64,000 nt of DNA from Ophioceras dolichostomum (GCA_003049485.1 PYST01000168.1:1-64000), one strand, 5' to 3'. Shown: positions 20,331 through 32,494, counted from the stretch's first letter. Notes: a model not told the origin generated them from the letters alone. Translations and numbers: made by a program.

Positions 20331-22328
20331 TCAGTTGGACCCACGCCCCCCCTTCCCCCCAGCACCTGTACTCCTACCACCACCACCACCACCACCGCGC
20401 GGCACCCTAGGCGGGTCAGGCACGACCACCAGACCCTTAACGCCCTTGAGCCCCATCTTCCCAACAGTCGACTTGTAAAGCGACGGCGTCTCTGGCGCGC
20501 CCAGCCCATCGCGCGCAAAAGCCGCCCCCTCGCGCACCAGCCGCTCGTTGTCCCAGCCGAGCGGCTTCGTGTGGCTCTTGTAGAAGCCCAGCCAGGCCTG
20601 GTACGTCTTCGCGTGCGTCTCGTGCAGCGACTCGGCGGCCGCCATCACGTCGTCCCTGGACGACAGATCGGCCGCCTGCTCGACGAAGGGGATGTCCCTG
20701 AGCACGCGCCGGGGGAAATACGCCTCGTGCGACGTGACGATGAACGTGCCGCGGCCCTCGGCGCCCGCGCGGGCCGTGCGCCCCAGCCGGTGGATGTACG
20801 ACTCCTTGTCAGAGGGGATGCCCGCCTGGAAGACGTTGGACACGGCGGGGAAGTCGAGGCCCCGGGCGACGACGTCGGTGGCGACTAGGATGCCCGACGC
20901 GGACGCGCGGAAGGCGTCAGTGGTGCGCGTGCGCTTCGACTGCGTCATGCGCGCGTGCAGCGCCGTCACGGGCGGGAGGTCGGGCGTCGCCTCGAGCACG
21001 GACGCGTAGAAGTCGGCCATGGCGGCTGTGGGCGCGAAGACGATGGCCTTGAACGACGCAGGGCCGCCCGCATCGGCGAGCTCGTGGCGCAGCGCGCCGA
21101 CGAGGCCCGTCGCCATGTCGGAGAAGGTGGGCACAACGACGAGGTGCTGCGCCACGCGCTCGTGCGTGCCGGCCTCACCCTGCGGGATCGTCGAGATGAA
21201 CTGGTGGTCGGGCGCGAGCGCGAGGCTGGTCACCTTGCTGACGTGGTCGGCCACGGTGGCGGAGAAGAGCATGCCCTGCCGGGGGACATCGGCGCGGGAG
21301 GGGAGGTAGCCGATGATGTCCTTGAGGGAGGGGAGGAAGCCCATGTCCAGCAGGCGGTCGGCCTCGTCGAGCACGAGCGTGTCGAGCGAGGACAGGCGAG
21401 CGCGCACTCGGCTGTCCTCGCCGTCGGTCGTGAGGTGGTCGATCAGCCTCCCCGGCGTGGCGATCAGCACGTGGCAGCCCGCCCGGGAGAGGATCCGCCG
21501 CTCCTCCGCGTCCTTGTTGGTGCCGCCGATGGCCGTGCAGACCTTGAAGCGCGGCAGGCGCTGCAGCATCGCCTCGGCATCCTTAGCGATCTGGAGGGCG
21601 AGCTCGCGCGTCGGCGAGATGACGAGGAGCGAGACATTGCCACCACCGTCGTCGCGCCGGCCGGGACGCCGCGAGAGAAGCTTCTGGATGGCGGGGAGCA
21701 GGAACGCGACGGTCTTGCCCGTGCCGGTCTTGGCCTGCGCGAGCACGTCGCCACCCCCGAGCAGGTGGCGGATGGTGGCGGCCTGGACGGGCGTCATCAG
21801 CTCGAACTTTAGGTCTTCGGCGATGGTCTGCAGGACGACGGGGTCGATGAGGCCGGCAAGCTCGTCGAATCGAGGCGCGTCGCTCGCGATTTCTGGGCGG
21901 CCGGGCGGTGGCGGCGCGGGAGAGCCAGCGGCGGAGGATGCGGCGGCAGCGGATGATGGCGGTTCAAGAGCGGAGTCGGCGAGGAGGAGGTCGTCGCTCT
22001 GGCCGCCTTGCGCGCGGCGGTCTCGGGCCTGCGTGGCGATGCCGCGGTCAAGGAACGCCTTCTGGCGCGGCCTGTCCGTATTCTCGGGCGTCGCTGGCCG
22101 TTTTCGCCGGTTCCACCGGCGATTGTTGTTGTTCTTCTTCGGTTGGTCCATGGCGTCGGAGCCGCCGTTTGAGGAAGCGATTAGATGATAGATTGATTCA
22201 GCGTAGTAGTGGTGAGTAGTAGAAGAAAATGAACGAAGGCGCTGGGGGGATCGAGGCGGAAAAGTGGTGGGGGTTGCTGCTCGCTGAAGAAGTGGCGGGT
22301 GGAAGATTCGAAAACGAGAAATCATCAT
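20331..22328 (-). CDS. MSS116: Mitochondrial DEAD-box RNA helicase (MSS116-like)
   Basis: Single exon, 665 residues from ATG 22328 (an ATG at 22325 follows directly). An in-frame upstream extension to 22418 lacks helicase character, and starting at the MISRFRIF region gives a basic, Arg/Ser-rich mitochondrial presequence. All DEAD-box motifs are present: Q motif (ELMTPVQAATI), I (AQAKTGTGKT), Ia (PTRELALQ), Ib (TPGRL), II (DEAD), III (SAT), V (ATDVVARGLDFP) and VI (HRLGRTARAG). The tail is Gly/Arg-rich. In yeast, MSS116, and in Neurospora its relative CYT-19, act as chaperones for group I and II intron splicing in mitochondria; the same job is likely here. It could also be another mitochondrial DEAD-box paralogue. 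Confidence 0.9.
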   Translation of the reverse strand: MMISRFRIFHPPLLQRAATPTTFPPRSPQRLRSFSSTTHHYYAESIYHLIASSNGGSDAMDQPKKNNNNRRWNRRKRPATPENTDRPRQKAFLDRGIATQARDRRAQGGQSDDLLLADSALEPPSSAAAASSAAGSPAPPPPGRPEIASDAPRFDELAGLIDPVVLQTIAEDLKFELMTPVQAATIRHLLGGGDVLAQAKTGTGKTVAFLLPAIQKLLSRRPGRRDDGGGNVSLLVISPTRELALQIAKDAEAMLQRLPRFKVCTAIGGTNKDAEERRILSRAGCHVLIATPGRLIDHLTTDGEDSRVRARLSSLDTLVLDEADRLLDMGFLPSLKDIIGYLPSRADVPRQGMLFSATVADHVSKVTSLALAPDHQFISTIPQGEAGTHERVAQHLVVVPTFSDMATGLVGALRHELADAGGPASFKAIVFAPTAAMADFYASVLEATPDLPPVTALHARMTQSKRTRTTDAFRASASGILVATDVVARGLDFPAVSNVFQAGIPSDKESYIHRLGRTARAGAEGRGTFIVTSHEAYFPRRVLRDIPFVEQAADLSSRDDVMAAAESLHETHAKTYQAWLGFYKSHTKPLGWDNERLVREGAAFARDGLGAPETPSLYKSTVGKMGLKGVKGLVVVPDPPRVPRGGGGGGGRSTGAGGKGGRGSN

Positions 22329-23027
22329 GGTCGCGGATTGTCGTTGGTCACGCCCGCCTAACAAAGAAACGGCAGAGATTTCTGGAATGCTGCGCACGCC
22401 GTATACAGGTTGCTTCACCGCTCTTCGGGGATTTGCTGGGCAGAATCCTACAAGGGCGCCCTATCCCACTTTTTCCGGGACGCCAATTTGATGTAAGGCA
22501 ACACAACGTAGTTATCCAAAAAAAAATTAAAAAATAAAAAGAGTACCTAATTGGAGCAATCAACTCCCTCTTAACGTCCTTCATTTCGCTGGTCGTTCTA
22601 TAACTTACAGATAATTTCTTCGCGGCGCAACCACCCCGTGATGATCTCGCGATACCACAAGCCCCTTCGAGCTTCAAGCTCTGCCAAGGCTTGTTGAGCG
22701 TGAAACCATCACTCAGCCGGCCGGACTAAGACCCAACAGCCATGCTAGTCAGCGCCTAGCAACGTACCTAGAAATTCTATGCACATTTGGTCCAATTCCA
22801 CTTACCTAGGTTCAGGTACCTAGGTACGGAATATGCAAATAGGAAGGCAGGCACTCTGCCATTTGATGGGCCCAGCCATCGGCACTGGCCACTGGGGAGG
22901 GAGGGTCATGGCGCACTGCCTTTAGAGCTAAAGTAGGGGGCATCTCGCGAATTGGGGCCCTTTTATCAAGGTCGAGTTAGCGCATTATATACTGCATCCT
23001 GGCCAGCCCCGCCAATTAGTTTTCCAG
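22329..23027. other. Intergenic between DEAD-box gene and next gene
   Basis: Promoter and leader of the minus-strand helicase, then a stretch with ACCTAGGT/GGTACC palindromes (about 22795-22830). A first exon of the next plus-strand gene may hide here, but I could not place it. Confidence 0.4.
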
Positions 23028-24768
23028 TGAGAAAACTCCCATCAGCCTCGTCCTGAACGCATGGCTCGAGAAACACGAGCAGCGCCTGGTGCGAGCCCAG
23101 TCCGAGGTTACTGTCTCGTTCCTTCCCAGCCCCTTCAATGGCGCCGACGGCGGCGCTGAAGAGGGGCTGAGAACTGTGCAATTCGCAGGGGACGAGGGCG
23201 GATCAGGGGAAGATGCCGGTCGCGGCAAGCAGGGGAAGGGGAAGGGGAAGGGAAAGAGGAAGGGGAAGGAGAAAGAGAAGGAGAAGGAGAACATCCCAAC
23301 GGTCCGTGGAGATGTCGCATTCACCACTAGAATGGTCGGCGACGACACGTCGAAAGAACAACGCTTTGCTGTCCTCGAGTTCAAGAACCAGGTCTATCTT
23401 TCAGCCCACACAGCGGCGGGTTTTCGCGAGGCGATGGTCTACCCTCCCGGGGCCGAGGCGCTAGGTACCCCTCCAGCCAGAGGCAAGAACCCCGCCGAAA
23501 GGGAGGCCGAGTTTCGGAAAGCGATCGGGACAGACAGGCAAAAAAAGTGCACTGCCCTGACAGGGAATTCGATGAAGCTCTCGAGACAGGCCGCCGCCTA
23601 CGCTCAAGCCTTCTCGACCGAGTACGTCGCGTTGTTCGACTGGGACCGACTGTTCCTGAGGTTCGACAAGCTATTTGTGGATCCCCTCGACCCCATTGGC
23701 GTCACCTGCCGGGGGACCTTGGTCGAGGACAGACGCTTGTTCAACAGGGCCATCCTCGGGTTTCTCCTCGAGGCCCATGGGAATCGGGACCAGCTCGCCA
23801 AGGAAGGGCGAGGACCGCCGAGGCCGCCTCCTCGCGAGCTAGCCATCCGAAACCGGCAGCCCTCTCCTTCCAAGGAAGACCCCGCCCCTCAGTCCCAAAT
23901 AGATGCAAAGGGGTCCACGGGAACAACAAAACCGACAGGATCGACAGGGACGACGGGGACGACGGGGACGGCAAGCGAAAGGTCACAGCAGCCTACCGAC
24001 ACTGCTCGCGACCCGTCCCAGCACCACTCCCCGTCACAAACCCGCGGAACACAGGCGCAGTCGATCGGATACTTCACGTCCACCACGGCAGCGATCAAGA
24101 AGCCCGCGCCCCACTCCCACCAGTCGAACAAGCCGGCGCCACCGCCCAGGTCGAACAGCAGCAGCAGCGGACACTCATCACGACGATCGAGCGTGGCCTC
24201 CTCCTCGCTTTCCCACCAGTCGTCCGCAGGAGAAGGCGAGCCCCGGCCCGGCAGCCAGCAGTGGCCGCCCCACACTCAAGTCTCGCCAGCCCCAGCCCCG
24301 GCCCCGGCCCCACTCCCCAAAAGACGGTCCAGCAGTACCCTTGCTACTTCAACCAGCCGCAGTAGCACCACCGCGGCAGCCACCACTGCCGTTCCCGCCG
24401 CCGCCCCAACAACCGCCACGAAGACCGCCACCCCCTCCCAAATGACAGCGCCACCGCGGAACCAGACGGCGCCCACAGGCTCCACCAAGCCGCCGTCCAA
24501 GCAGATGCCCCCCGTTTCCACCAACAAGTTATTCTCCTCCTCCTCCTCCTCCTCGTCTCCGTCGTCCTCCTCCTTGCCTGGCAGAGCCGACGGGGTCACG
24601 ACAACAGCCCCGCCACCACCACCGCCGCTGCCGCCGCTGCCGCCAAGTCCCTCAGCCATCGCCCGACTCAGGAGGAGCTTGAGCGTCACAACAGGGATGA
24701 TGCCGACGCACGTGGACGTGGCCGGCTCCCCAAGCGCTGATCAACTCTGCTTGGCTTGGCCGCTTTGA
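23028..24768 (+). CDS. Unknown protein with long low-complexity tail
   Basis: The frame opens after a TAG at 23017-23019 and reaches a TGA at 24768. There is no in-frame ATG before 23332, and TTTTCCAG just before 23028 looks like a splice acceptor, so a 5' exon is probably missing from my model. The N-terminal part reads as real protein (TPISLVLNAWLEKHEQRLV). It is followed by a Lys/Glu run (GKGKGKGKRKGKEKEKEKE), then a folded-looking part with AVLEFKN and LSRQAAAYAQAFSTEYVALF. EFK together with the Q-containing helix faintly recalls PD-(D/E)XK nuclease-like folds, which is a guess. The last 300 residues are Ser/Thr/Pro-rich and disordered. No firm family assignment. Confidence 0.55.
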
Positions 24769-25584
24769 GGATCGATCTTTCATCTCTCTTTCTCTTTCTC
24801 TCTTTCTCTCTCTCTCTCACCTTTTCCTCCTTCCGTCTGCTTATTTCCTTCCCGTCGTTGTTCGATGTAGGGTTGTTCCTTCACCCTCTTTTTCTTCTTT
24901 ATCCGATTATAAATCGCCTGGTAACCGATTTTTTTTTTGTGTGAAACACTTGGTACCTTCTTTTTTGGTTGTCCAGCCAGCTTTGCAGTTTATAATACCC
25001 GAGTGTGTGGAAGTGCTGTTACGACAGACGCTGGCCGTCTGGGACTGAGAGAGCGACGAAAGCTTTTGGCGCGGGCGCCGAAGGCTTGGTTGAGAGGGAC
25101 TGCCGTTGGCGGCATGATACATCATCGAGGTTCAAACTAGGTACTAACTTGGAGTGTACAATGCTAACAGTACCTGTGCACTATTTATTTTAAGGATTTT
25201 CTTTCGAATTGTGTCTTTTGCGACAGTTCACCTGCTGCATGTCTTGCATACATTGGTCCCTCACGAAATTCCGTCGAAGCCCAAAGGTAAGTCGCGCTGG
25301 AATCAATGTCTATCTACCTAGGGAATCTTGGTACCTCGACGGCCTTGGGTGCCGTGAGCTACTACTCCCATTGAATGTTCATGCTCTTACATTCGTTTCA
25401 CACAGGTTAACTACACCGGCAATAAGCCGTCGACCTTCATCCTGGCTAGCTACCCTCGGTACCTACCTAGTACCTACCTACCCACAGTAATTCCGTGGTA
25501 GATACTGGCGCTGGACAAAGCACGGCGACCATTCTCCCTCTCTCTCTCTCACTCAAACCCATTCATCCCCTTCCCCCTTACCTC
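24769..25584. other. Intergenic with CT tract
   Basis: A CT-rich tract (about 24784-24819) directly follows the stop of the low-complexity protein. A cluster of TACC/GGTA motifs lies at 25440-25490. No supported gene. Confidence 0.45.
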
Positions 25585-27835
25585 TCACATCTCAAACCTC
25601 CACCTCGGATCCGAATCGCCCCTCCAATCGTCCAGCGTTCCCACAGCCTTGACCTCCTCAGCCAGCGCCTCCTTCCTCCTATTCTCCCGCCCCAGCACCC
25701 ACCACTGCGTCCCGCTCACGAGCACGTTGGCCAACAGGTACCCCAGGGCGAACGAGTGGCCGACCACGTACCGGGGCCCGTCGCCGGTCCTGTAGATCTG
25801 GGTGCCCAGCACGGCGCCCAGGTTGCCGATGCTGATCTGCATGCCGTTGGCGACCGCCCGCTTCGTCTGCCCGGAGACGTTGATGGCGGGCCAGGACAGC
25901 ACGAGCGCCGTGGCTGGGTAGATGCCGCCCGCGGCGAAGAACGTGCCCAGGTACGATATGCCCGGACGAGCGACGGGGTCGGTGTTGCTGAGGAGGATGG
26001 CGTAGCCGATCGCGGCGAAGAGGGAGGAGGATACGATGAAGACGGCGCGCTGGGCGAGGCGCTCGGAGATGACTGCCACGGTGAGGGTTGTGACGAATGC
26101 GAAGGCGTAGGGTGGGATGGTGAGTAGCTGGGCTGTTGCGGCTGTGTAGCCAAGGTTGTTGATGATCGTTGGCTGGGAGGGTGATAATGCTCGAGGGTCA
26201 ATATGTTTGTCTCTTTGAAGTCTCATATACAAAGCAAAAGCAGGCGGTGGTTGTGTGAATAATGGCAATGCATACCAGAAACAGAGAGAAAGTGTACAGC
26301 GGCAAGCTCATGGTGTGGAAGCCAAGCCCGTACAGCCAGCACTTGGGGTCCTTGAGGGCTTCCAGGACGTTCTCCCAAGTGAACCGCTCGTCTCGCGTGG
26401 CGTCACTATCTGACGACAGCCGGTCCTGGATGAACTGCTGCTCCTTGTCCGACAGGAGAGACGCCGTGTCTGGGTAGTTCTGCACGAACCAGTACGCAGC
26501 CACGGCGACGACGATGGTAGCTAGTCCCTCCTACGAGATGGTTTCTGAGTTAGCTCCGTCCTACACATGACCTCAACAACGGTCCTGAAAGTTTAAGTGG
26601 AAGAGTGATGGGGATCCTTCCGCAAATTACCACCGGACATGTACACGAGGAAGAGGAGACAGAACTTGAACTTACGAGGATAAATATCCACCGCCATCCA
26701 TTACTCCACACAACGCCTCGCATATGCCCGATTCCCTAACATCAGTCGTTTCCATGTCAGTCCCCAAGTCCAGTCAGATCCTTATGTCGCCTACCTACAA
26801 AAATACTCACACCCGCGATGAGGCACCCAGACGAAAGGACGGACGACTCACATAAGCCAAAATCCCACCAAAAGCCCCTGCCAGCGCCGCGCCGCTGAAG
26901 AACAGCGAGATGCGGTACTGCCGCTCACGACGCTTGTACCACATGGAGAAGTAGTACACCACGCCCGGGAACAGCCCGCTCTCAGCGACGCCGAGGAAGA
27001 ACCGTGCGGCCAGGAAGCCGGCGAAGTTCTGCACCACGCCGAGCAGCGTGGCAACGACACCCCAGGCGATGGTGAGCGTGGGGAGCCAAATCTGAGGGGT
27101 GGTTCGTTTGAGGATTATGTTGCAAGGGACCTTTTGTGTACGGGTGAGAGGCAGAGCATGCCCGAGTTAGTACAATGAGTTAGGGGGTGAGTGAGTGAGT
27201 AGACTGACTGCCAGGGCTGGGGAGGAGAAAATGGGGAAAGGGGAAAAGGGGGGAAATTGGATAGGTAGGTAATTAGTAGTGTTTTCCTACCTCGAAGAGC
27301 ACGTATCCGACGAAGTACATAGTCAAGCCCGTGAGGTACTCGTTGCCGGCTATCGACACCGTTAGCTTGGAGACAGAGAAGGAAAGGAACGAGCATGCTA
27401 TGGCGTGCGCTCTCATCGTCCAGATAATGATTCATGAATAGAGGGGCGCGCCTCACACATGTTCAAATCCGTAATCAAGCCCTCGATGCGAGCATTACCA
27501 ACTATCAGCGCCCATCCAGCAAATAGTTAGCGCTTCCCCTTTATTCTCTAGGAGCCGAAACACCTTCTTGTACTCTCAGCGGGTAATCGTTTTCACATCT
27601 CACCATTCGACCTGTCAAGGAACGAAAGCAGGTATAGCACGCCCACGGCAGGGAGCAAGTGGGCGTCTATCTTGCGAAGCAGCGCGCTCTCGTTGACAGC
27701 AGGGATGCCGGCGTCCTCCAGCCCGGACACGGACGGACTCGAGCTGCCCCCAGGCTGCAGTTCACCGTCCTCAAGAACGCCCATTTTCTCCGCTGGCGGA
27801 GCCGCCGAGGCGGTGCTGGGGTTGACGGCCGCCAT
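25585..27835 (-). CDS. MFS transporter, anion:cation symporter (Dal5-like)
   Basis: Seven exons: 27835-27604, 27501-27457, 27349-27291, 27130-26852, 26735-26676, 26530-26276 and 26172-25585 (introns 102-160 bp), giving 505 residues. Every junction keeps the frame and produces known family blocks: FLDRSNVGNARIEGL, GNEYLTGLTMYFVGYVLFE, VPCNIILKRTTPQIWLPTL, FLAARFFLGVAESGLFPGV and FLPTIINNLGYTAATAQLLT. This is the pattern of the fungal allantoate-permease (Dal5/ACS) family with 12 membrane helices and a cytosolic middle loop. It sits in the plasma membrane and probably imports an organic anion with protons; nicotinate, allantoate, pantothenate and sulfonates are known substrates of relatives. 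The TauD-like dioxygenase upstream on the same strand may use the imported compound. Confidence 0.9.
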
Positions 27836-28730
27836 GTTTGAGGGCAGGGCGGAGTTTCGGGAAGCTTGTAGAGCCTCTTTGTTGTCTCCAGGGGCGCGCT
27901 CACGGAGTCCGTGAAATCAGCGGGAAATGGAGAGAGGACAAACGAAACCAAGCCTCTCTGAAGCCTGAAACAAGACGGGTGGGCACGTTCCTGGCCTGTC
28001 TCCTGAGGGAGAGAGAGACACGGTTCTTGTACGCCGTGGCAAGCCACGCAGACCTCCACGCCGAAACTGGCGACTGTAGTAGGCGGTCAGCTTCTACCCA
28101 TTACTGGCTGGCAGCGGTAGCTCCGGGAGGAGGAGGTGATGGGAAGGACAACGGCACTGCAGCGGAAGCTAAGCGGGACAACTGAAGCACCGGTCGGCAC
28201 GCACATTAACTGGGTAGACTGGGGCGTCTTTGGCACGGCATCAGACGCAGACATGGCATCACCGACCCGGACGCCCACCGCCCAGGCCTCCTTCCACCCA
28301 ACTACCCCAATGTTCGGTTCTATCACCGGGGTGCCGGACTCCCGTGCTGTCCTGCCGAACCTCGTCTGTGCATGAAGCTTTCCTGATATAGGTCTCAACC
28401 CCGATTCGTCCAACCAGGGTGCGCCGTAGATCAATGGCGCGATGCTCAAGCTTACATGGCGACATTGGTGTGGGGGTCAGGGGATCCTTGTCTAAGTTGC
28501 CTTCTAAGCCATTTTTGGAGAGAGCCCCATCGTCCCTCGATTCGCGATTTCTCACTTCTGCGTTGTGGACTAGGTTTTATCACCGCGGAATCCAACTAAC
28601 TGATTGTAATACAAGCTAATGATGTTCTGAAATACCTAGGTAGGTACCTAGCTACTAGGTATTCGAAGTACAAACGGTAATCCCAGAGGTCTTCCCGGGC
28701 AGCTATCTGGACACGTAGAGAGGCGGACCA
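27836..28730. other. Intergenic between dioxygenase and transporter genes
   Basis: This 895-bp gap is the transporter's promoter and the dioxygenase's 3' end. It holds a TAGGTAGGTACCTAG palindromic cluster at 28636-28664. I see no gene. Confidence 0.45.
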
Positions 28731-30094
28731 CTATTCAGCATCAAGAGGCGCCTTCGGCGGCGTGTTGTTCACCTGAATGCCTCCTCGTTTCTTCTCCTTA
28801 CTGTCGTGGAACGGCAGCACCCAGCCGTCTTCGTCTTCGGGCGTGGACAGCCACAACCGGAGCAGATGGCGGCGGGGCGCTGGAGGTGGGTAGTCTAATG
28901 TGATGATTGATGATTATGTCAGTCAGTCAGTCCGTCAGTTACTCTCTTATCCTATGCATGCAAACAGACCAACCCGTTTCATGACCTCGGCGGGATGAAA
29001 TCGGTAAGTAGACATAAAAGCTCACCTTTATACGCAGTCCTAGCATGCAGCAAATGCGCGTTGCTCAAGAACTGTATGTCGCCCACCTCAAGGATCATAT
29101 GCAGCGCCAGCTCCTGAGCCGTCTGCTCCAAGATCTCCAGCGCCCTCTTCTGCGCGTCGCTCAGCGGGGGAACAACCCCCTTGTCCGAGAAACGCGTCAA
29201 GCTGCGCACGTAGTACGGGTCCCACTTGCAGTACACCCTCTCGCGTCCGCCGCTCTCGATGTAGAACACAGGCTGTCTCGTCCATTCCTCCTCGCCCTCA
29301 GAGACCTCCCCCTTGCGATCAAAGTACCACACCGGCTGCGTCAAAAGCTCCGCCACATCCGGGTGGTTGTTCTGCAAGAAATTCCACACGGCATGGCTGC
29401 TGACGAGGTCGCTCTCCCCTCCCTCCGCCGCACGGTGCACGCACAACAGACCGACGAGGTCGCCGTCGTCCGTGTGGAAGAACTGCCGCGCCGACGTGCG
29501 GTAGATGCGCACTTTGTCGATGCGCGTCGCGTCGTCGCCCACGTCCTTCACGTGGCCCAGCGCGTGGCCGCGGCCGTTCTGCGAGACGAAGTAGCCCAGG
29601 TGCGTGCCGAGCCCCATGTAGGCCGCGGCGGTCTTGAGGGGTCCCCAGGACACGGCGGGGAAGCCCTTGAAGAGGATGAAGCCCTTGGCGTTCAGGAGGT
29701 CGTGACGTAGAGTGGACAGCACGGGGCCCAGGTACTGGGGCAGGGGGAAGTTGCTCTTGGAGATGCCCTCCAGCGGAGTGCCGCTGGCGAGGAAGGCGTC
29801 TGTTGTGGCGCTCAGCTCGGCGATCTCGGCGGAGCTGAAGGGGTGCGTCCAGGCGTAGGGGGTGTTTTCGAACTGCTCTTTGTGCCAGACAGTTGGGCCG
29901 GTGATGTGTTTGGGGAAGTCGGAGTATGGGCGCAAGAGGGAGTAGATCGGGTTGTGCTGCCCGGAGGTGCGGATGCCGTCGGGGAAGATGGACCGCGGCG
30001 CGTCGTGGTTGGGGACGGCGGCCTTGACGGCAACTGGGGCAGAAGCCTCAGCAGCGGCGTCCGGTGATGATGAAATGAGAACTCCGGGAGCCAT
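28731..30094 (-). CDS. TauD/TfdA-like Fe(II)/2-oxoglutarate dioxygenase
   Basis: Exons 30094-29026 and 28894-28731 (intron 29025-28895, 131 bp: GTGAGC donor, TTAG acceptor) give 410 residues. The TauD fold is shown by the iron-binding HxD in FFHTDDGD, the distal His in LLHARTAY just before the intron, and the 2-oxoglutarate Arg in RRHLLRLWL, which is encoded only after the intron. Without the splice the protein would lose that Arg and end early. Relatives oxidise sulfonates, herbicide-like ethers or small acids with O2 and 2-oxoglutarate, releasing CO2 and succinate. The substrate here is unknown. The start at 30094 fits a short, likely disordered N-terminus with no targeting signal. The MFS gene lies downstream in the same orientation. 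Confidence 0.88.
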
Positions 30095-31490
30095 TGTAGT
30101 AGGTATGTGCTATCTGACTGTCTTTCTACCTGGGTGTGTCGATGCAAACGTGCCCTGTGTGTTGTGGCGACTGTCTGCGTCTTGCTCTTGTCGCAATACG
30201 GTATGGTCAAGACGGGAGGAGGAGAGCCAGGAGCTGGATGACGACTAGTGATGAATTGGGTCAAGTGCTCGCTGCCCAGCGGCGTGATGCGATGCACATG
30301 TATTCGCATCGCACCTTCATCACGCGTACTACATTGCCCGGATCCGGCATCTTATCAATGTTCTTGGGGAATGGGAATGAGGGGTTGATGAGGGGAGGTC
30401 CAATATGGCTGATATCGTCTGTGACACGGCAGATTGCGTGATTGGCTCAATCGGGATGACGCGAGAGCGGAGGACTGGGGCTATCTGAATGGCATCACCG
30501 CATCACCCCGCAGCCGATGGAGCTTGGAAGCTCTTCGGGAGAACGAAAAAGTCTGACAGAGTGTCCGGTCGACGGCCGATCTGACTTATCAGATCCCACG
30601 GCCGAGGATACGATCAACGTCATAGCATGGTAGGTGTCCCTCGATCCCATGATGCTATCAAGTAGTGATACTGTGAGAGGTGTGTCTGCTGGCTTGTTTG
30701 CTGACCTGCAATCCGTCTTGAGCGACAGCTTGACCCAATCACGGGAGTTTAAGCTCGACCACGACCGGAGCTGCATAGATGAGTTGCACGCATAAAATGG
30801 CTGCCCCTCTAAAGCCGAGCACGGGTTGAAACTTCGCCAGGTTGAATCGGACAATTGATCTCGAATGAATGGTGGCCGGGCGGGAGGACGTGGAACGAAC
30901 CGGTTCCTGCTTCCGAGATTCGTCCCGCTCCTGGTCCGATCCCGGCCAGGCGGTTCAGGGGTTGTTTAGTCCAGCTCGTCAGCTCGTGGCAATATGTGTG
31001 TGCTGGTGTGCATGTGTCGTCACTCTTTCCTAATCAGTTCTTCATGGCGTGGGACGGCTTGCGCACAACAGCCCGGACAGATGAAGGCCGTTGGATGCGG
31101 TCGTGCGGGGTGGGTTGCTTGGAAAGGAGTAGCACGTCCAGCAGGCGTGCTTTACGAAGGGAGTAAAGTCACCGAGCAGAGCTCCGTGGTTCGATCGCGG
31201 AGGGAAGCCTTCGGACCTCTCCGAGGTCCGGCAATCGAATAGGGGCTTGGTACTCGCCCGTCGGGACCTCCCGTGGAATCTCGATTGCATACAAACGGAA
31301 AAACCGGCATACACCCAGTGTGACCTAGCAGCCTGAGGTACAGCACCGCCCGTCAAGTGATATGGTAAGACTAGCCCCGAGCGTTGCTGCGTTTTGGTTT
31401 GCTCACCCTTGATGATCAGATCAACATCCATCCATACATTCCTGAACAGCTTCCTTCCCGCTTCAACCCCTTTTTAGATGGGACCTCACA
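30095..31490. other. Intergenic, no gene seen
   Basis: Contains the dioxygenase promoter and the 3' end of the DUF1275 gene. Short ORFs near 30855-31166 and 31042-31431 carry no domain. Confidence 0.4.
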
Positions 31491-32494
31491 CTACTCCTGT
31501 TCCGACGCCGGGTCGGCCGGCCACAAGAACCAAGAAGCCACAATGATCGCCTTGAGTACAGAAGCAGTCCACAGAGCGCCCGCGATGCCCACACTGCTAT
31601 GCGCCATCAGCCCGCCACAGAACGCGCCGAACAGCAGCAGCAGCGGCGCACCCGCGCGGCGGTTCCTCTCCGCGTTCTGGAGGACGAACAGCTCCGGGTC
31701 GCTGAACAAGTCGCAGTAGATGCTGGTCAGCACGACCGACGTGAGGGCGTTGAACTTGAGCGCGCGGCTGGTGATGCACTGGCCGCAGGCCTGGAACGCG
31801 ATCAGCGCGATGGGCACCAGGACGTTCCAGGTCACGTCGTGCTCGTCGGACTTGGGGCCGAAGGTGAGGATCACGGCGGCGGCGACGCAGAGGAGCATCT
31901 GCGCCGTAAAGGACGCGCAGAGCACCCAGCGCTTCTTGGGGCCGAAGTACCGGTGGAACCGGCTGAAGAAGAAGGAGCCGATGCAGAAGAACACGAGGGA
32001 CGTTCCCGACTTGATCCAACGTGTGGATTCGGTGGGCGCAGCGAGGCCGAGGCCGATGTAGACGGTGTTTCCTTTGATGAAGAAGCCGTGTCAGGACAAA
32101 CAGGGACGGTCGGCGAGCGCAACAGTGACAGTGGACTCAGAAAGAAAAGGCGGCAAATTCAGGCAGCCGGAGGACGTGGCGAAAGCGGCACAACATTGTT
32201 TTGGTGTGTATATGTGTGTATCAGGAAGAACTTACCCGTCTGCATGGACACGAAAGATCCCCAGATCGAGATAGACGAGCTGTCGAGCAACCCGGTGATG
32301 ACGTAACAGAAGAGGAGCACGATGTCGGCCCAGTCGCGCTTTACGTCCACCGACATCTTCTTCCGCCAGCGCTTGGCCAGCGACTTGTCGTTGCCGCCAT
32401 TGGGCTGATTGCCATTCCCGAGCAACGGCTGCTGTTCGGCGTCACCGCCGCCGCCGGCGACCGTGCTGTAGCCTCCTCCGGGCCGGGAGCTCAT
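31491..32494 (-). CDS. DUF1275 (YoaK-like) membrane protein
   Basis: Exons 32494-32236 and 32071-31491 (intron 32235-32072, 164 bp: GTAAGT donor, CAAAG acceptor) give 279 residues. DUF1275 marks are clear: after a hydrophilic N-terminus come ADIVLLFCYVITGLLDSSSI and WGSFVSMQTGNTVYIGLG, where the intron falls inside the TGNTV motif, then about five further hydrophobic helices (SLVFFCIGSFFF, LLCVAAAVIL, LVPIALIAFQACGQ, LLLLFGAFCGGLM, IAGALWTASVLKAIIVAS). Function of the family is not settled; it is a small multi-spanning membrane protein. Length is normal. Confidence 0.88.

Noticed and set aside
20571..22188. Plus-strand ORFs of 105-291 codons over the DEAD-box gene
   Set aside because: Shadows of a GC-rich coding sequence with every helicase motif on the other strand.
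25495..26127. Plus-strand ORF of 210 codons
   Set aside because: Antisense shadow of the last exon of the MFS transporter.
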